From: Nereocystis luetkeana | Taxonomy: Eukaryota; Sar; Phaeophyceae; Laminariales; Laminariaceae | Direction: 5' to 3' | DNA: 64,000 bases | Assembly: GCA_031213475.1 (NCBI GenBank) | Contig: JARUPZ010000013.1 | Span: 3,720,731-3,784,730 of the forward strand | In this document: one piece after another, positions 9,701-22,268 of the stretch | Position numbering within the stretch: the stretch's first letter is position 1 | Layout of the letters: the number at the start of each line of letters is the position of its first letter | The notes under the pieces: generated by a model | Seen by the model: only the letters and a program-made list of their open reading frames with translations | The model's database searches: none | Told to the model about the DNA's origin: nothing | Made by a program: the position numbers and the translations under genes

Positions 9701-12697
9701 AAGCCTCCGTGAAGATCACAGATGAGACATACCCGGTACCTGGTGCGTGCAGAAAACTTTTTGAGCGCAACGCGACCCACCCGCCCTTTTCCCCTTTGCA
9801 CGTGGTGGAACCTGCCAGCTACAACAGGTCCCACGCTTGGGAATGTCAGTTCAAGTCAACAAGAGTATCCTATACACACACCCGTGTGTGGCACTGGGGG
9901 AAAGAAGCGGTACTCACCTTCGAGCCTTTCTCGAACGTACATGCCGTTTCTGTGATGGATTGACCAGAATTTCCGCAACCCCTGCCTCTCGATCGCGCGC
10001 AGGGGAAGCATCAAGAAGAAATAAAACGCTAGGAGAGGGCCCTGGCAATCATGGCCCAGGCACTATCTGGCAGCCATGAAGACATGGTCCACACTCGAAA
10101 GTTTATAGAGAGCGTGCGGAAGCAGGTTCGTGCGTGGACAGAAGGTTGTGATGGTTTGGGGCGGCCCGACGAACCTCGTGCACGCTGCACCACGTTCCGG
10201 GAAGGCCGACGTCGTTGGCTGTATACTCCGATCCGTTTGGTCGGCGCGATAGGCGAGACTGGAGACGGTTCTGAAAATACCCCCTCCAATGGCGGTCGCT
10301 ACGAAAGCAGCGAGCGCAAGGCAGGCGGGCGGGAAGATTACACGGGCAGTGAAGGGGCGCCGTTCTTCTTGCGCCGTCGTACAATGTGGTCGCTGATGTT
10401 TCACGGGTTGAGTCAGGCCTGCGTTGTCTGCGGAGCCCACAGCTACGGAGCAGAAACGAAAACGCAAGGCCTCGGTTTTTTGCGTATAACATCGGCGCGA
10501 GTTTGGTCACGGTCGAGAGATAGGCGCTAACCGTGTCGAATCTGGTGTCTTTGAAATGTGGTGGGGGAGGCCGTCGTCCTTTGCTGTGATAAGTCGATTA
10601 TGCTTGACCCGGAGGGACACAATCATGTAACTGCTTTATGCCAGGGAGATATATCTAGGCATTGGTTGGAGCCGGCTGCATCATTTCCGAGTGTGTCTAT
10701 TCAAGTATGTCCGTACCGGAGGCTAGCTGCACAATGGGAAGATGACGCCCGCCGGGATGCCCGTACCTACAGAATATGCATGAGTGCACGTGGGCAGGAA
10801 GAGGTCGCGCATTTGTGACACATACTCGTGAGTCGCCCCACGGTAGGGGTTGCACTTTTCGGCCCGAAGGTTTCTGACCATTTGAGTTCCTTAAGTGAGG
10901 AACTACCGATGACGATGAAAAATTCACTCGTATATTCGTTTCAGGACTACGTAGCGCATGCAAGTGCATGTCCGGTGGCACGAACGAAATTCTTCCAAGT
11001 ATTGTATCGGGTGAGATATTGAGCTCCTACTGTGAGGGGCTCAGGAACTTCTGGCGCCCCCCTACTGTGGGATAGCTCTCGTACAGCATGTGCATACAGG
11101 AATGGGAAGCTAACCACCGTCACTACATTTTTTAGTTGTTGTTCTGGTCATCGCGTCTCTTTTCCGACCCACCTCGTCGAAGGTTTTACCCTTGTGGGCT
11201 TCTATTGCGGGGGGACAATCGTCAATAGGACCAAATATTGTTGGTAAACATGGTTAAATCTGTAGGGTTTTTTATGTATACCGTAGGTCCTATTACCTAT
11301 GGTCCCCCGCAATAGAAAACCGGTGGGCACAGGTATCGTCCCTGCTCGACCTACACAAGGTACTTGCCTTCGCATCGCCCCAGATGGGGTTTTGCCTCCC
11401 CGCTGCTATTGACGCACGTGACGCTTTGAAACGAATTTCGCCAACCCAAGCGTTACCGTCTCAGCAACGAAAAAATGGCCGCTGTGCCGTCATTATATAG
11501 ATAGTTATGCTTGTGAATTTGTCGTACTTTTTCACACACACACATATCTCTTCGTACGAGCACTTTTTTGGCAATCAGCTAGATGGCCGACACGGGAAGC
11601 CCGTCCGAAAACACTTGGTCGACGTCCGGGCGCCATCCGCGCCCTCTGGCGCGCGTGGCAGGCTCTCAAAGTTGTTTTTGGTTACGGCAGGAGGAGTGGA
11701 TAAGACGATTCCCGTGGTTTCAGTACGAGAGGCCATGCTTTGTACGTACGTACCGGCAAAGTGTCGGCAGTTTTTTTCCCCTTTCACGAGCGCAGAGCCC
11801 AGACATGTACCAGGTAGTGAACAGGTAGAGAGCACAGCGTTACAACGCTGCAGCGCGTAAGCACCAGCAGGCAACACCGTGCGTGTGTGACGCACCAATC
11901 TGCGCTGTACTGATGTGGCTAGTTGTGCTTATTATGAGAGCCTGCGGTCCGTAATCCACACCATCCATCGATATATGTTTGCTGCTGCTGCGTGTCACGC
12001 ACACTCCGGACGGAAATATAACGGCAGTCTAGGTTATATATGAGTACTTCAGCTCCTTATACTTCCGACGCTTTACGTTTCTTGGCCGAGGCAAGCTTAA
12101 GAAATCTAGGCATCAGACAACATGCAAAATAACACGAAAAACAACGTTACAACCCCGCCTTGCAGCACCAGCAGCACCGGACCACACCGCGCGCGTGTCG
12201 CTGGTCCGTGGTGTGCTACTACGTATGGCTAGTTGCTTTATCGGAAGCTTCGTTCCGTCATCTGCCATCGCAATCTCTCTCTCTTCTGCTGTGCTGATGT
12301 GCACATGTGTGTGCGCGGTGGAACATAATATCAGGCAGTATGGTATTTGTTAATATAATAAAATTATGACGGTGCCCGATTTGGGGCTTGAAAGCGCGAG
12401 TTCGATCCTCGCAGAGATCGTGTCTACTTCGAAGTTTTTTCCCCCGAATGTGTTTCCGTTCCTGGAGGCTTGGTGACTGGTCCGCGTGCCTACCAAGATC
12501 GATTTCATGGGATCGAGTCTCACCGTATACTCGTAAGGACTTCTCCTTGCAAAACAAATGATTAGTGAAGGCGCCAGAGCGTGAGTTTAGCAACATTCGG
12601 TGAAAATCAACGAGCAGCGGGAATTCTGGGACCCATGGGCAGTAAAAATTAAGGCACAGACCGGGGGGGGGGAAGGGACGACACCTGTGGCCACGGC
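9701..12697. other. no supported gene; region after the TPR array
   Basis: Apart from one family A element (11203-11315) I see no confident feature. A 159-codon open frame at 10051-10530 has an overlapping open minus frame of similar length and no recognisable motif, so I do not annotate it. A tRNA-like T-loop word near 12396 is discussed among the rejected items. Confidence 0.5.
11203..11315 (+). mobile_element. family A element, copy 3
   Basis: Begins TATTGCGGGGGGACAATC and ends CTATGGTCCCCCGCAATA. Compensating changes at both tips (TTGCGG and CCGCAA) keep the terminal inverted repeat. Confidence 0.85.
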
Positions 12698-12796
12698 ATG
12701 TTCAGAAAGAAGATCGCTGAGGATAAAACCTCGGACGAGTACTCAGTTAAGCTCGAAAGTAAAAGTGAACGGTTCAAAATCAGTAACTGCGCGTAA
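12698..12796 (+). CDS. possible short ORF or terminal exon, Lys/Ser/Glu-rich
   Basis: A 32-codon frame beginning MFRKKIAEDKTSDEY and ending ISNCA before TAA. The composition (KKIAEDKTSDEYSVKLE) looks more protein-like than surrounding frames. No homolog is recognised, no clear splice acceptor precedes it, and the frame continues upstream into a poly(G) tract. Weak call. Confidence 0.2.
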   Translation: MFRKKIAEDKTSDEYSVKLESKSERFKISNCA

Positions 12797-12984
12797 CCCA
12801 GACACCACAGACAACGAACAGCACATGAGCAGTGCAGGGGGCGTGCTGCAACCAGCTGGCTGCAACGCAATACTCGCCTGCCGCCCGCAGCCAGGGTCAA
12901 GAAACAACATCACGCGTGTGCGGTAGATTGTCCGCGCTGTATTGCCTCGGCTTCCTATTAATAGTAAATTCCATGGATGAGCAC

Positions 12985-13560
12985 TATTTGAGTTTTTCGC
13001 GGCATGCCGTGGCGTTGCCATGGTACCATCCATGGCATACCATGGCATTGCCACGACACCCTATGGTATGGCATAGGATGCCATGAGATGCCATGGTATG
13101 AACATGGCATGATGCCACAGCATGTTCTATATTTGTCTCCATCGCAGGCGCCACGGCACTCGCCATAGACCCCACCGTAGACGGCATGCCTTGGCGACAC
13201 CCACGGCAAGCCACGGCAGTACAACGGAAACCGCGACGGCATACCACGGCAACCCCCCCGGAATGACGTGGAAACCCCCACGGCAACACCCAAGGCATGT
13301 CTTGGCCACATCCCTGGCATGTCATGTCGTGTCGTGCCTTGGCAATACTCGCAGAATGCCACGGTATCCGTTTATCATGGCATGTCACGGCATGCCACCG
13401 CACCCGTCGAAGGGCTGTCGACAACCCACGGCATTCCAAGGCCGCGGCCGCTGTGGCCCGGCACTCCACGACAAGGCACGGCATGCCACGGCATGTCTGC
13501 CTCGCCATGGCGGCCCACGATATGCCACGGCTGCAGTTCGCGACAAGCCGAGCCATTCTA
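12985..13560. repeat. CCATGG/CCACGG satellite-like block, orientation 1
   Basis: Dense repetition of CCATGGCAT, CCACGGCA and ATGCCACGGCATG words with no fixed period. Every frame is therefore long and open, giving spurious ORFs of up to 204 codons. It matches in reverse complement the block at 20970-21455. Confidence 0.8.
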
Positions 13561-14621
13561 CGGAAAGAGACGGTAAAACCTTGGTAATACCTAGCCGTAT
13601 GACAAAGCCCAAGAGCTCCCCCAAAGCGGTTGAGGTCACGGAGGGGCTCTTTCGTTCGGTATATAATTCATATACGAACACCAACCAATCGTGGACAGAT
13701 ATTTTAGACCTACGGAGGCACTACCACCACCTCTAGGAGTCCGTTGTAGATATCATTATCATAATATCTCTAGCACGGCTTGCTTATTATGCCGTATTTA
13801 GTGTGCCGTTCTCGTACCCCCGCACCCGAACACTCAGAACAATCCGCTTTGTCGTTGTTTTAGAGTCCGTCCGCGAGAGCCACGGAGAACGGGCGGAAGC
13901 GAAAGCTCGAGGGAGAGTGGTCCGACCCCTTCCTCCCCCCCTGCCCACCTCCCTCCTCGGCTGATGTGAACGTCGACTAGTCCGTGGTACCGGCCGCGTG
14001 GCGTATACGTGCCTACTCTCGAACTGTTAATAGTACAACATATCTCTTGGTAAAATAACGTTCACACGCGATCACCAGACGACCTTCATTGTGCCGCTCT
14101 CGTCAACCCGTCAGATGCATGACGTCCTTGAACAAAACGAGCGACACGACGCGGACACGGCTTCTGGCATGGCTTCGGCCGGCCCCGGCACAGAGTTGGG
14201 ATAGGCGCGAGTTGAGGAACGTCGTGGAGGTGTCGCATCGAGGGGTGGGCCTTCCGGCGCCTCCGGCTTCAAGACGTGGTGCAGTATTATTTATTTATGA
14301 ACACACACTCATCGCAGAGTTTTTGACAGGTGTCCGGCCTGCGCGTGGCGACGGATTGTGTCGTTTTGACATCTCTCTGTGTGCACGCCGGGCGCCCTTG
14401 ACCACGACCACGCCAGCGGCCAGACCCGCCCCGATCGACGTCGCGGCATGCTGTAAGGCTCGAACTATATTTGTTTCCGACCGGCAACCAGAGAAGGGCC
14501 TCGTCGGACGCAAATCCCTCGTAATGTCAACACGTCAACGGCACAATGACGTCAATGCTACTCGCACCAAACACGGAAGGTGTCCCTGTCACGCCTTCCC
14601 CGCCCCCTCCACCTCCCCCGC

Positions 14622-15105
14622 CTATATATTATATTAGGTTGGGTTGGGGTTGACAACGAAACTGAAAAACACGCCGCGCACTACGTGAGATAAAACAACA
14701 ACTAACTGTTGATCGAGTTGGATCTTTTGTGCGGGGTGGAGAACCTTTTCTCCGAAGAAGGGGGATGATCGTGTCACGGTAGTGTTTTATGGTAAGACAC
14801 CCGAGAGGCAGTTACATAGTGCTCCCATTGCTGTCTTTGGAAGCGGCCACACCGTCCATTAAATCGATTCCTTGAATGGGACAACCATTAGAATGTCCGC
14901 CTCGCGAGTGGTTATTTATTAGGAAGATACCGCTCACTCTTCCTGCGACTCGCCGGACAGCTCGCGACGCTTCGTGCTTGGTGCACATGATTCATGCCTG
15001 GTTGGTGAAAACCCGACGTGCTCCGTTCCGGTATTGCAGGGATGCGAGGGTCTACCATCATACGAATACGGCCTCGCATAATATCGAGAACACACACTCC
15101 CCGCC
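14622..15105 (+). mobile_element. family C retroposon-like element, long copy
   Basis: Starts at TATATTAGGTTGGGTTGG and runs through ACTACGTGAG, CTCCCATTGCTGTCTTTGG, CGACTCGCC and GGTGAAAACCCGACGTGCTC to CGCATAATATCGAGAACAC. Read in reverse complement, the same succession of words occurs at 46798-47330 and 49139-49655. It is the most diverged of the three long copies and its C-rich tail is decayed. Confidence 0.7.
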
Positions 15106-15658
15106 TCACACCCCTTCTTGAGCCGCAGCTTCGAACCCTCTCGGCCCCCGTTTCATGCAGTACTGGACGATTCATCCGACACGGGCACCCAGCGCGAAAG
15201 ATAGAAGTTAGACGCGCAAAGATGTGCTCTTCCATCCTTCCTTCTAAATCTGTGGGTGACATCCCAGATGAACGCCGCGACTCGTTGTCAGCTATTATTC
15301 CTGCGCGCCTACCACCTTCCTCTGCGCGCGTGATCCCGAGCAATAAATTATTACTAGAAATAGTATACAGTACCAATACTACTGAGGATGCATCCGTTCT
15401 ACGCCCTGCTCAACAAGTTTGTCGTTTTCCCCTGTCCGGGACGCAAGATATGGAATGACTCATCGCACCACAGCGCACAAGTTCTTTGTGTGGATGACCG
15501 TACGCGACGTTAGCGCAGGGTTTGCGGACGCCAGGGAATGGGCTCGACTCGACTAAAAAACCGAGCCCCTAACGTTTTGGGACGAATGGTTGACGCAACC
15601 TCAGCAAGGCGTAGCAGTAATAGTACCCGCCCGTCCCAAAACGGGGTTTCACGGGTTG

Positions 15659-15752
15659 ACCCTTTTAGGACCGCAGTCCCGTCTAGGGGACAAACTACTC
15701 AGAATTTGTATCGCTTGTCTCCAAAACGGGACTGCAGTTAGTTCTGAAAGGG
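15659..15752. mobile_element. family B miniature element, copy 1
   Basis: CCCTTTTAGGACCGCAGTCC at the left and the complementary GGACTGCAGTTAG...GAAAGGG at the right, with GGGACAAACTACTC and TTGTCTCCAAAACGGGA inside. Confidence 0.8.
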
Positions 15753-15778
15753 CCTAGTCGGCCCCGGAAGACCCGGGT

Positions 15779-15807
15779 ATTATATATATATATATATATA
15801 TATATAT
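15779..15807. repeat. (TA)n microsatellite
   Basis: Uninterrupted TA dinucleotides over about 28 nt. Confidence 0.95.
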
Positions 15808-16402
15808 CTTGGTAGAGAGGTATACTTATTAATAATAGTGTTATTACATGTTCCACGGCGTGGTTGTACTGCTGTCGAGAAGGGTCTGCAGGTGTCTGAT
15901 ACACGCGGTGCTTGTTGCCATGCCTGCCCTCCTGCAGCTCTTCGCGCATCTTCAGTACCGGCCCTAACCAAGTTTTCGAAACCCCTGGGTCACTCCTCCT
16001 ACGTCACCAGACCTCAGCCGGGGAAGGTTGGGTTCTTATTCCATATTTTTAGCAGCGAATCTGAGCTAGCTCGTTTTGAGCGATCGCGTCAGTGCTCAGC
16101 ACGAACGGCCCGAGCATACGTGGCATTTTTCCTCACGAACGGGCCCGAAACCTGTGGATAACAGAAACGAAAAGGGGGCAGCGGTAAGACGTGGGGGCAT
16201 ACAGTAGGTCATGCATATATATTGGCGTATCGGTTGCCCCATCATTTTCGATGCGTGGCTGCATGTCTTGAAGCCCAGACATACATCCAAAGCTCCTACT
16301 CTTTCGGTTCCGCGCTGCACGCTCCTACGCACGCCACTCTGAGTCTCTCCCACCGCATCAAAGAAGCACAACACCCAGGTTATAATATCATCCACAGTAA
16401 CT

Positions 16403-16511
16403 ATTACGGGGGACCATAGTAAACAGGACCAAATATTGTGAGTAAAAATAGGTGAATATATAGGTTTTAGACTACACAATAGGTCCTATTAACTATGCCC
16501 CCCCCCGTAAT
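16403..16511 (+). mobile_element. family A element, copy 4 (head-to-head pair)
   Basis: Complete element with TATTACGGGGGACC and CCCCCGTAATA ends. It is followed by copy 5, in the opposite orientation, after only two to three nucleotides. Confidence 0.85.
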
Positions 16512-16513
16512 AC

Positions 16514-16622
16514 TATAACGGGGGACCATAGTTAATAGGACCTATGGTATACATAAAAACCTACATATCTAACCATTTTTACTCGAAATATTTGGTCCTA
16601 TTAACTATGCCCCCCCGTAATA
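16514..16622 (-). mobile_element. family A element, copy 5 (head-to-head pair)
   Basis: Complete inverted neighbour of copy 4. The pair makes a palindrome of about 220 bp, explained by insertion of one element beside another at a shared TA. Confidence 0.85.
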
Positions 16623-17917
16623 GTTAGTTCGTGGGTGAAAAAGTGGGGGTGTTCAATTGCAAACAAGCACGACAAACACCGCGTTGAGTGCAACTAACTG
16701 TATTCAAGAAAATAAATATGTATATCTTGTGTGTTCCGGCTTGAGAGGCGTTCTACGAAAAAGGTTCACACTAATTTTTTTGAGGCTCCCCACTTGAGGG
16801 GAGGGGCTCCACACCCGAAAACTGGTTTCAGAAAAAAAAAAAACAACGTGTTATCCCGATGAACAATTCCATGGCCAGTCAGTGTATACAATTGAATTAC
16901 GTCATTTTTCGATTTTTTTGGGCTAAGAAACCCCGTCATTCAGAAACAATTTATTTAGCGGAAAGTGTGTGAGGAAACCCCACCCACGCAGGATGACAGA
17001 AAAACTGCAGTGTGTGTGGTTAGGTTCGTGTGGGTTGGGCAATTGGTTCGGGTTGGGGTTATCTCCATTCGGGGGTCGTGTTATGTACGAGGTATTATTG
17101 GCTGCGTCTGCATACAATACGCTATGGTACCCGTCCCGTCGAGGTAGGTGGGCGGCCCCACTCCTGCTTCGTTGCTTCGCTCGAGCTGCTCACGGGTCAG
17201 GCCGTGTCCGGCTGATTCGTGGGGTAAACGAGGTGCAAGTTGATTAACCGTGTCGTGTCGGGTCTCGTAGTCGTGTCGATTTATGGCGTGGTGTTGTTTG
17301 GCCGGATTGTGCAGGGACAACGGTACCCGACCCGACCCTAATTGCGAAAACTGATTGGCTCAGTCAGTGAAACCCATTTATTTTTTTCATGTTTACGGGA
17401 AGGATGGGCAGCACTCTTATGTGTTATTCGTAGAGTTTTTAACTCCAGGATATTCCGTGTATTTCTGGGAGGGTGACATATTGGCGGAGTTCGTCTTGCA
17501 GCAGTTCGCACGCTAAACCCGTTTATCTTTTGTTTTTGATCCACGTCTTCTAGGAAGAAGGAGTTGTTGCTTTCAGCCGCGTTGGAGTACGACTGAAACC
17601 TAGGGTTTGTCTTTCTTGTCCCAGTGCTATAGCAATTAGGCGCGTCTTGTCTCTCTGGGATGCAGAACTCGTGGCAGTCTGTTTCGGTATGGCTTCGGAA
17701 ATATAACCTGACATGCAGTTGGGCGCGATCATACAGTCAGTTGACGACACGCGGCATGGGGTTACGTATGTGCGTACGTAAGTTGGTAGGGATACACGAG
17801 TGCATAACTTACTCGGGTTAAACTCTGACGCACAGTTCCCCACCCACGCTAAGAGACGCAAACGGGAGGTTCCTACTCGTTCATATGTGTTCGGGGGCCT
17901 TGCCCAAAGGTTTTAAC

Positions 17918-18500
17918 GTCAAGGCTTGTCATTGCTCTATCATTTTATTATTCGAGCCAGTGCCGTGTCCTTAAGGTCGGCCGCTGTGTGGGCGTGTATT
18001 GGTGTTTCTATGCCCTTCTTCAACATATTCGACAAGACGGCCGCCTGGGCCAAGGACGAGGCATGCGCCCCAGAATAGATGAACTCCAAACATGGCAACG
18101 TCTACATGAATCACAAAGGTCGCATGTCATCACTCACAGGTATACTGAACGTCTTATCTCCGACGGGAACGTTCTCAACATGATTGCGTTTTGAATCCCC
18201 CCTGCGTTTTTTACGTACTTGGGGCTTGACGTAAGCACGGGAGATTCGCGCCTAGTTCCTCTCAACATTTGACAACTTCTGAGGAGTCACTGATCACCCT
18301 TCAGCAGGAGGAGGCGGACGCCATGCACAGCACAAATACCGTCCAACGATTGACCTTCTTTACGACACGCTCACAACGTATGAGATCGTCTGGGATTCGA
18401 GCACAGCAAAGAAAGGGCGGAAATCCGAATCTGACGGAGATGTTTCGTGCACTCGAAGCACATCAGTTCCTCTTCAGTAGGCAGGTGAGGTGAAGGAAAA
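17918..18500 (+). pseudogene. possible decayed coding remnants, unidentified
   Basis: Three short protein-like stretches occur in order on the plus strand: a frame with MPFFNIFDKTAAWAKDEA ending in TAG at 18078-18080; then NSKHGNVYMNHKGRMSSL; then, in another frame near 18330-18470, HKYRPTIDLLYDTLTTYE followed by IVWDSSTAKKGRK. I do not recognise the family. They may be exons or a broken mobile-element gene; stops and frame changes separate them. Possible but unproven. Confidence 0.25.
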
Positions 18501-19194
18501 AAACTAATTATCGTGTGATTATACAGGGGGGTGCACTTTTGTCGTGGACCACCCTCTCGGACGTTTACATCCCACACTAAACTACTGTATGTTCGGGTTT
18601 GTAAGATACTCGCGTTTCTTATACTCGGGCTTTAAAAGGTACACAAGCACACGCGTAAATCGAAATGTTGGTCTGGAAAGACCAGCAAAAAACTGCAGCC
18701 GACATGTGACAGCGCTCGGGACGTAGAAGCGCAGCTGTGCAGCTTCATCCAGTGGGTTGATTCCTGTACTTGGTACTCACTTTAGGTATGCCAGTTTCTA
18801 ACTAAAGAAGAGTTGAAAGAAAAAAACAAGCGAACACATATAACTGGGGCGCTTTCAAAATTAAGCCTATCTCCTGTAGACATCTTGCTGCTATTCATGT
18901 TTTATTTTCTTCTGTGACACAAATAAACGGCATCTTCACGTGGTACGACCTGGCAGACATCAGAACGAGGCAAACCTAGGTGACTACGTCTATAAAGTAA
19001 CCGAAGGATATCGCACGTGACATCGTTGCGTTCGATTGTTAGCTGGTAGAGTGCATGGCACCGTTGGGTAAGCGGTGGTCGAAATCGCCATAGTTTTTAG
19101 TAGACGTTGCATCATCTGTTGGAAAATCAAGTGTACTTTTTGGGCGGAAGGCGTTCACTTTGTATGTATGTGATGCTCGGAACGAGTGAAAGGA

Positions 19195-19960
19195 GAGAAG
19201 GGAGACGGGTGGGGGGGGACGGATTGGCTGGAGGGGGGGGAGGCGATCAAGTTACACATGGATCTCCGTAGTAGAATATAATAACTTATTTTTATAGGCC
19301 GCGGTGGTAGGTCCCGACACAGGTGGTGTTTTCACAGCTTGCCGTGTCCGTACAACGTACAGAGAAGGCACCCTCGTTTTAGTTAGTTACGGGACACTGC
19401 ATTCACCTAGTGAGACTTTCGGCAATCGCGGAAATGTGGTGTAGAGGTCTCGGGAAGAAGGCGCTCCCGGTTTTTATGTGAGTCTCCTAGAGGGGTGGGG
19501 GGAAAAGGTGGCGGAGGGATTGGTCGCAGAGGTGGAGTCTGCGCTGGTTATAGTTCAGTGGGCATTGCATCCATCTATTGACAGATAGATCCGGCTTACA
19601 ACTTTGTCCCTAAATGCTATGTACTTGTGAACTCAATATGAACGTAGAAAATATCCTTATATCTAGGGGCAGGGTGGTATAGCGGAAGGTAGATGAAAAG
19701 TAACAATGCTATACGTTAAGCCTTTGGGGGGGAGGGGAGGCGGAATAATTGGCCGCAGGGGTGGAGTTCACGGCATGCGCCTCGATAGTAGCATACGTGA
19801 GCTTTCAATTGAAGGCCGCGCGGTCAGGTCCCGACACAGATGGTGGTGACAGTCTCGCGTGTCCATGTAGTGGTAGTCGGCAACAAGGTACATCAAGCGA
19901 GGTCGCCATGGTTCAGTAGACATTGCATCATCACCTATCGACTGATGCGGCGTTTAGCGG
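19195..19960. repeat. degenerate tandem blocks
   Basis: The phrase GATTGG(C/T)CG.AG.GGTGGAG follows G-rich runs near 19215, 19515 and 19745. The phrase GGTCCCGACACAG.TGGTG recurs at about 19310 and 19827. The phrase AG(T/C)AGAC.TTGCATCAT recurs near 19100 and 19915. Heavily diverged, no coding content seen. Confidence 0.5.
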
Positions 19961-20969
19961 AAGATACAGTAGAATATACATATATCTTATTATTATTTCC
20001 CTTGCCATCCGACAATCAATGTGTAGCATGATCTTCAACATTGATCATTCATAACTTTCCCGATTGAAGAAAACTTCGGAAACAAATATATTTTGAGGTG
20101 AAGGCTCTCATGTTCTTACATGAGTCTCGGGTTGGTGAAGGATATAGGTGAGTGTCGGTCGTGAAATACATACATTTGATTGCGCGGTTAGTGTAATATC
20201 GCATGTCATGTGTTGGTGGTATTGAACAACGTTCGGTAAACGCCTTGAACAACACCAACGTCCAGCGCGCCCGCCGTTTTTCAGTGCGCATTGCATGATG
20301 TTTTTCACAGATCCGTTATTTCGCCGAAGGCAGGTGATACAGATGTCGTGCTGGGTTGACTACATGCACCGCTTGGGTTTGAACATGATACGTGTTGTTG
20401 ATCTACTATTATATTATAGGAGGATCCTTGAGGGAGGCGTTCACAAAATAGTGCAATGATTTCTCTACTTAAAAAACTGCGTTAGAGGTTCCTTCCCCGC
20501 AGGGGATAATGCTACCGGGCTACAATGATAGTCAAAACACCAAACAAAGAAGCTTTATGGTTTTTTTGTCCCGGGGGTTTTTACGCCGGCTTGAAGCTAG
20601 CAATTTCGGCTCGTTCACACGTTACAGGGCCATTTGATAAGGCTAATCGCTGGAGCGCTGCGCACATAGGATGGCAGGCGTCAGAGGGGACTACTACCCG
20701 ACCCTTTCACTTTTTCACCGGTCTAGTTCAAAAACAAAAAACAGTGTGTTTTCCACCTATTCTACTTCGAATCAGCTGGGCTTGACCATTCAGGTGTGTA
20801 TGTATTCGGAATTCGGAATGTAGTCTCGTGAAATCACGACGCGCGCCTCTACTCTGTAGGCGTATGGTCGGCAAAAATTTCAAGTATTGCTAGATACCCT
20901 GACAACATTTGATGTGTTCGAATCCAGCGTTATTCTGCTTTTTTACATGATGGCTAAGAAGGGTAGCGG

Positions 20970-21455
20970 CTGCGTGACGGCCGCCAAAAGGGCGGTAGTA
21001 CCGCAAAATACCGCTGTACGCCGAGGTTCTTGCCGCAGGATGTCGCGGCACCCGGTGGGAGGTACCGCGGTATGCCGTGGGAGGTCACGAGTCTTGCCGC
21101 GGTATCCCGTCGGAGGTTCCGCGGTATCCCGTGGGAGTTTCCACGGTATAACATAGGGGGGCTGCCATAGCAGTCGCCGTGGAATATCAAGGGATGTGCC
21201 GTGGGGGTTGCCGCAGAAATCGCCGTGGTATGCCGTCGGCGGCGGGGAGGCGTACCGTAGTGTGGGCCGTGGGGATTTCCGGGGATCGCCGTGAGGGTTG
21301 CTGCGGTGTGCCGTGGGCCTTGCCATGGCAGGTGTGCCGTGGTTCGCCATGGTGGGTGAGTGCCGCGGTTTGCCGTGCGGTATGTCGTGGAGTAGTGTAG
21401 CAGGCCATGGCATGCCGTACTTTGCCATGGCAGTGCCACGGCATGGCGCGAAAAC
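20970..21455. repeat. CCGTGG satellite-like block, orientation 2
   Basis: Dense GCCGTGG, CGCGGTATGCCGTGGGAG and GCCATGGCA words. The block is the reverse complement, in vocabulary, of the one at 12985-13560, about 8 kb away. Long open frames in it (172-175 codons on the minus strand) are composition artefacts. Confidence 0.8.
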
Positions 21456-22211
21456 AAACAAACGATGTACGTTCGGGACACACTGCGGCAGCGATTGGGC
21501 GGTAGACCGAGAGGGGCTTCGGGTGGCGGGTATAGGCCCTAGCTCTCGGTTTGGTGGCGTAGAGACTCGCCTGGTCGGCTGCGCTCTTCAACGCGAATAC
21601 AATCAAACGAACAGCATACAGCACACAGCCGCTGCAAGTCGGACAGAGGACACGTTGCAAAGTAAGTACACCAATTGCACTGCTGTGGTGTTGTGTGTTG
21701 TGTCATATACATACACGGTGTGCTTCGCAGTCCCTGGGGCTGGTTGTTACCACGCCACGCGTGCCCCACCTCGCAACTTCCCCCGAGTTATCGTCCGATA
21801 AGAATGATCGCGTGGACCCGCTGCCGATGCGTCTGACGCCCTTCGCGTGGCTACTCTACAGCAGCACACGACAGCAGCAGCCGGCCTAGCCTCATTCGCT
21901 TCAAACCGCGTCCCGCATCGAAGCCGTTTGGTACTGAGGCCTCCTCTACTGCCAGTACGTACTTTCCAGGACTTTTCACGGTACGGTTTTTTCTTACGGT
22001 GCCGTGGGATGAGATCCGGCGAATAGGTTGAGCGTAAGAAACCGCGCCGCCCGGTATGTAATGTGATGTATAAAAACAGAAACCGCGACGGACCGTAACC
22101 GTACGAGTCTGCTGTAATACAAAACCCTCACGGAACCGAAGAAACTTTTTTATATCTAAAAGTTTTCGTAATGTACCAACCGTGCGGTGGTTGTTACTGG
22201 TTTCTACCTCA

Positions 22212-22268
22212 CCGCATCCCGCCGCACCGCACCGCACCGCACCGCACCGCACCGCACCGCACCGCACG
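22212..22268. repeat. (CCGCA)n pentanucleotide microsatellite
   Basis: About eleven near-perfect units of CCGCA. Confidence 0.95.

Noticed and set aside
10051..10530. 159-codon plus frame with 134- and 135-codon minus frames opposite
   Set aside because: No motif, no splice or start context, and open in three frames, so it is probably chance.
12390..12420. tRNA T-arm-like GCGAGTTCGATCCTCGC
   Set aside because: The arm pairs well, but there is no acceptor stem, D-arm or anticodon arm at the right spacing on either strand.
13122..13736. 204-codon open frame
   Set aside because: It lies in the CCACGG satellite, where lack of stops follows from composition.
14089..14637. 182-codon plus frame
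   Set aside because: No domain, ends in the start of a family C element, and has an open minus frame opposite.
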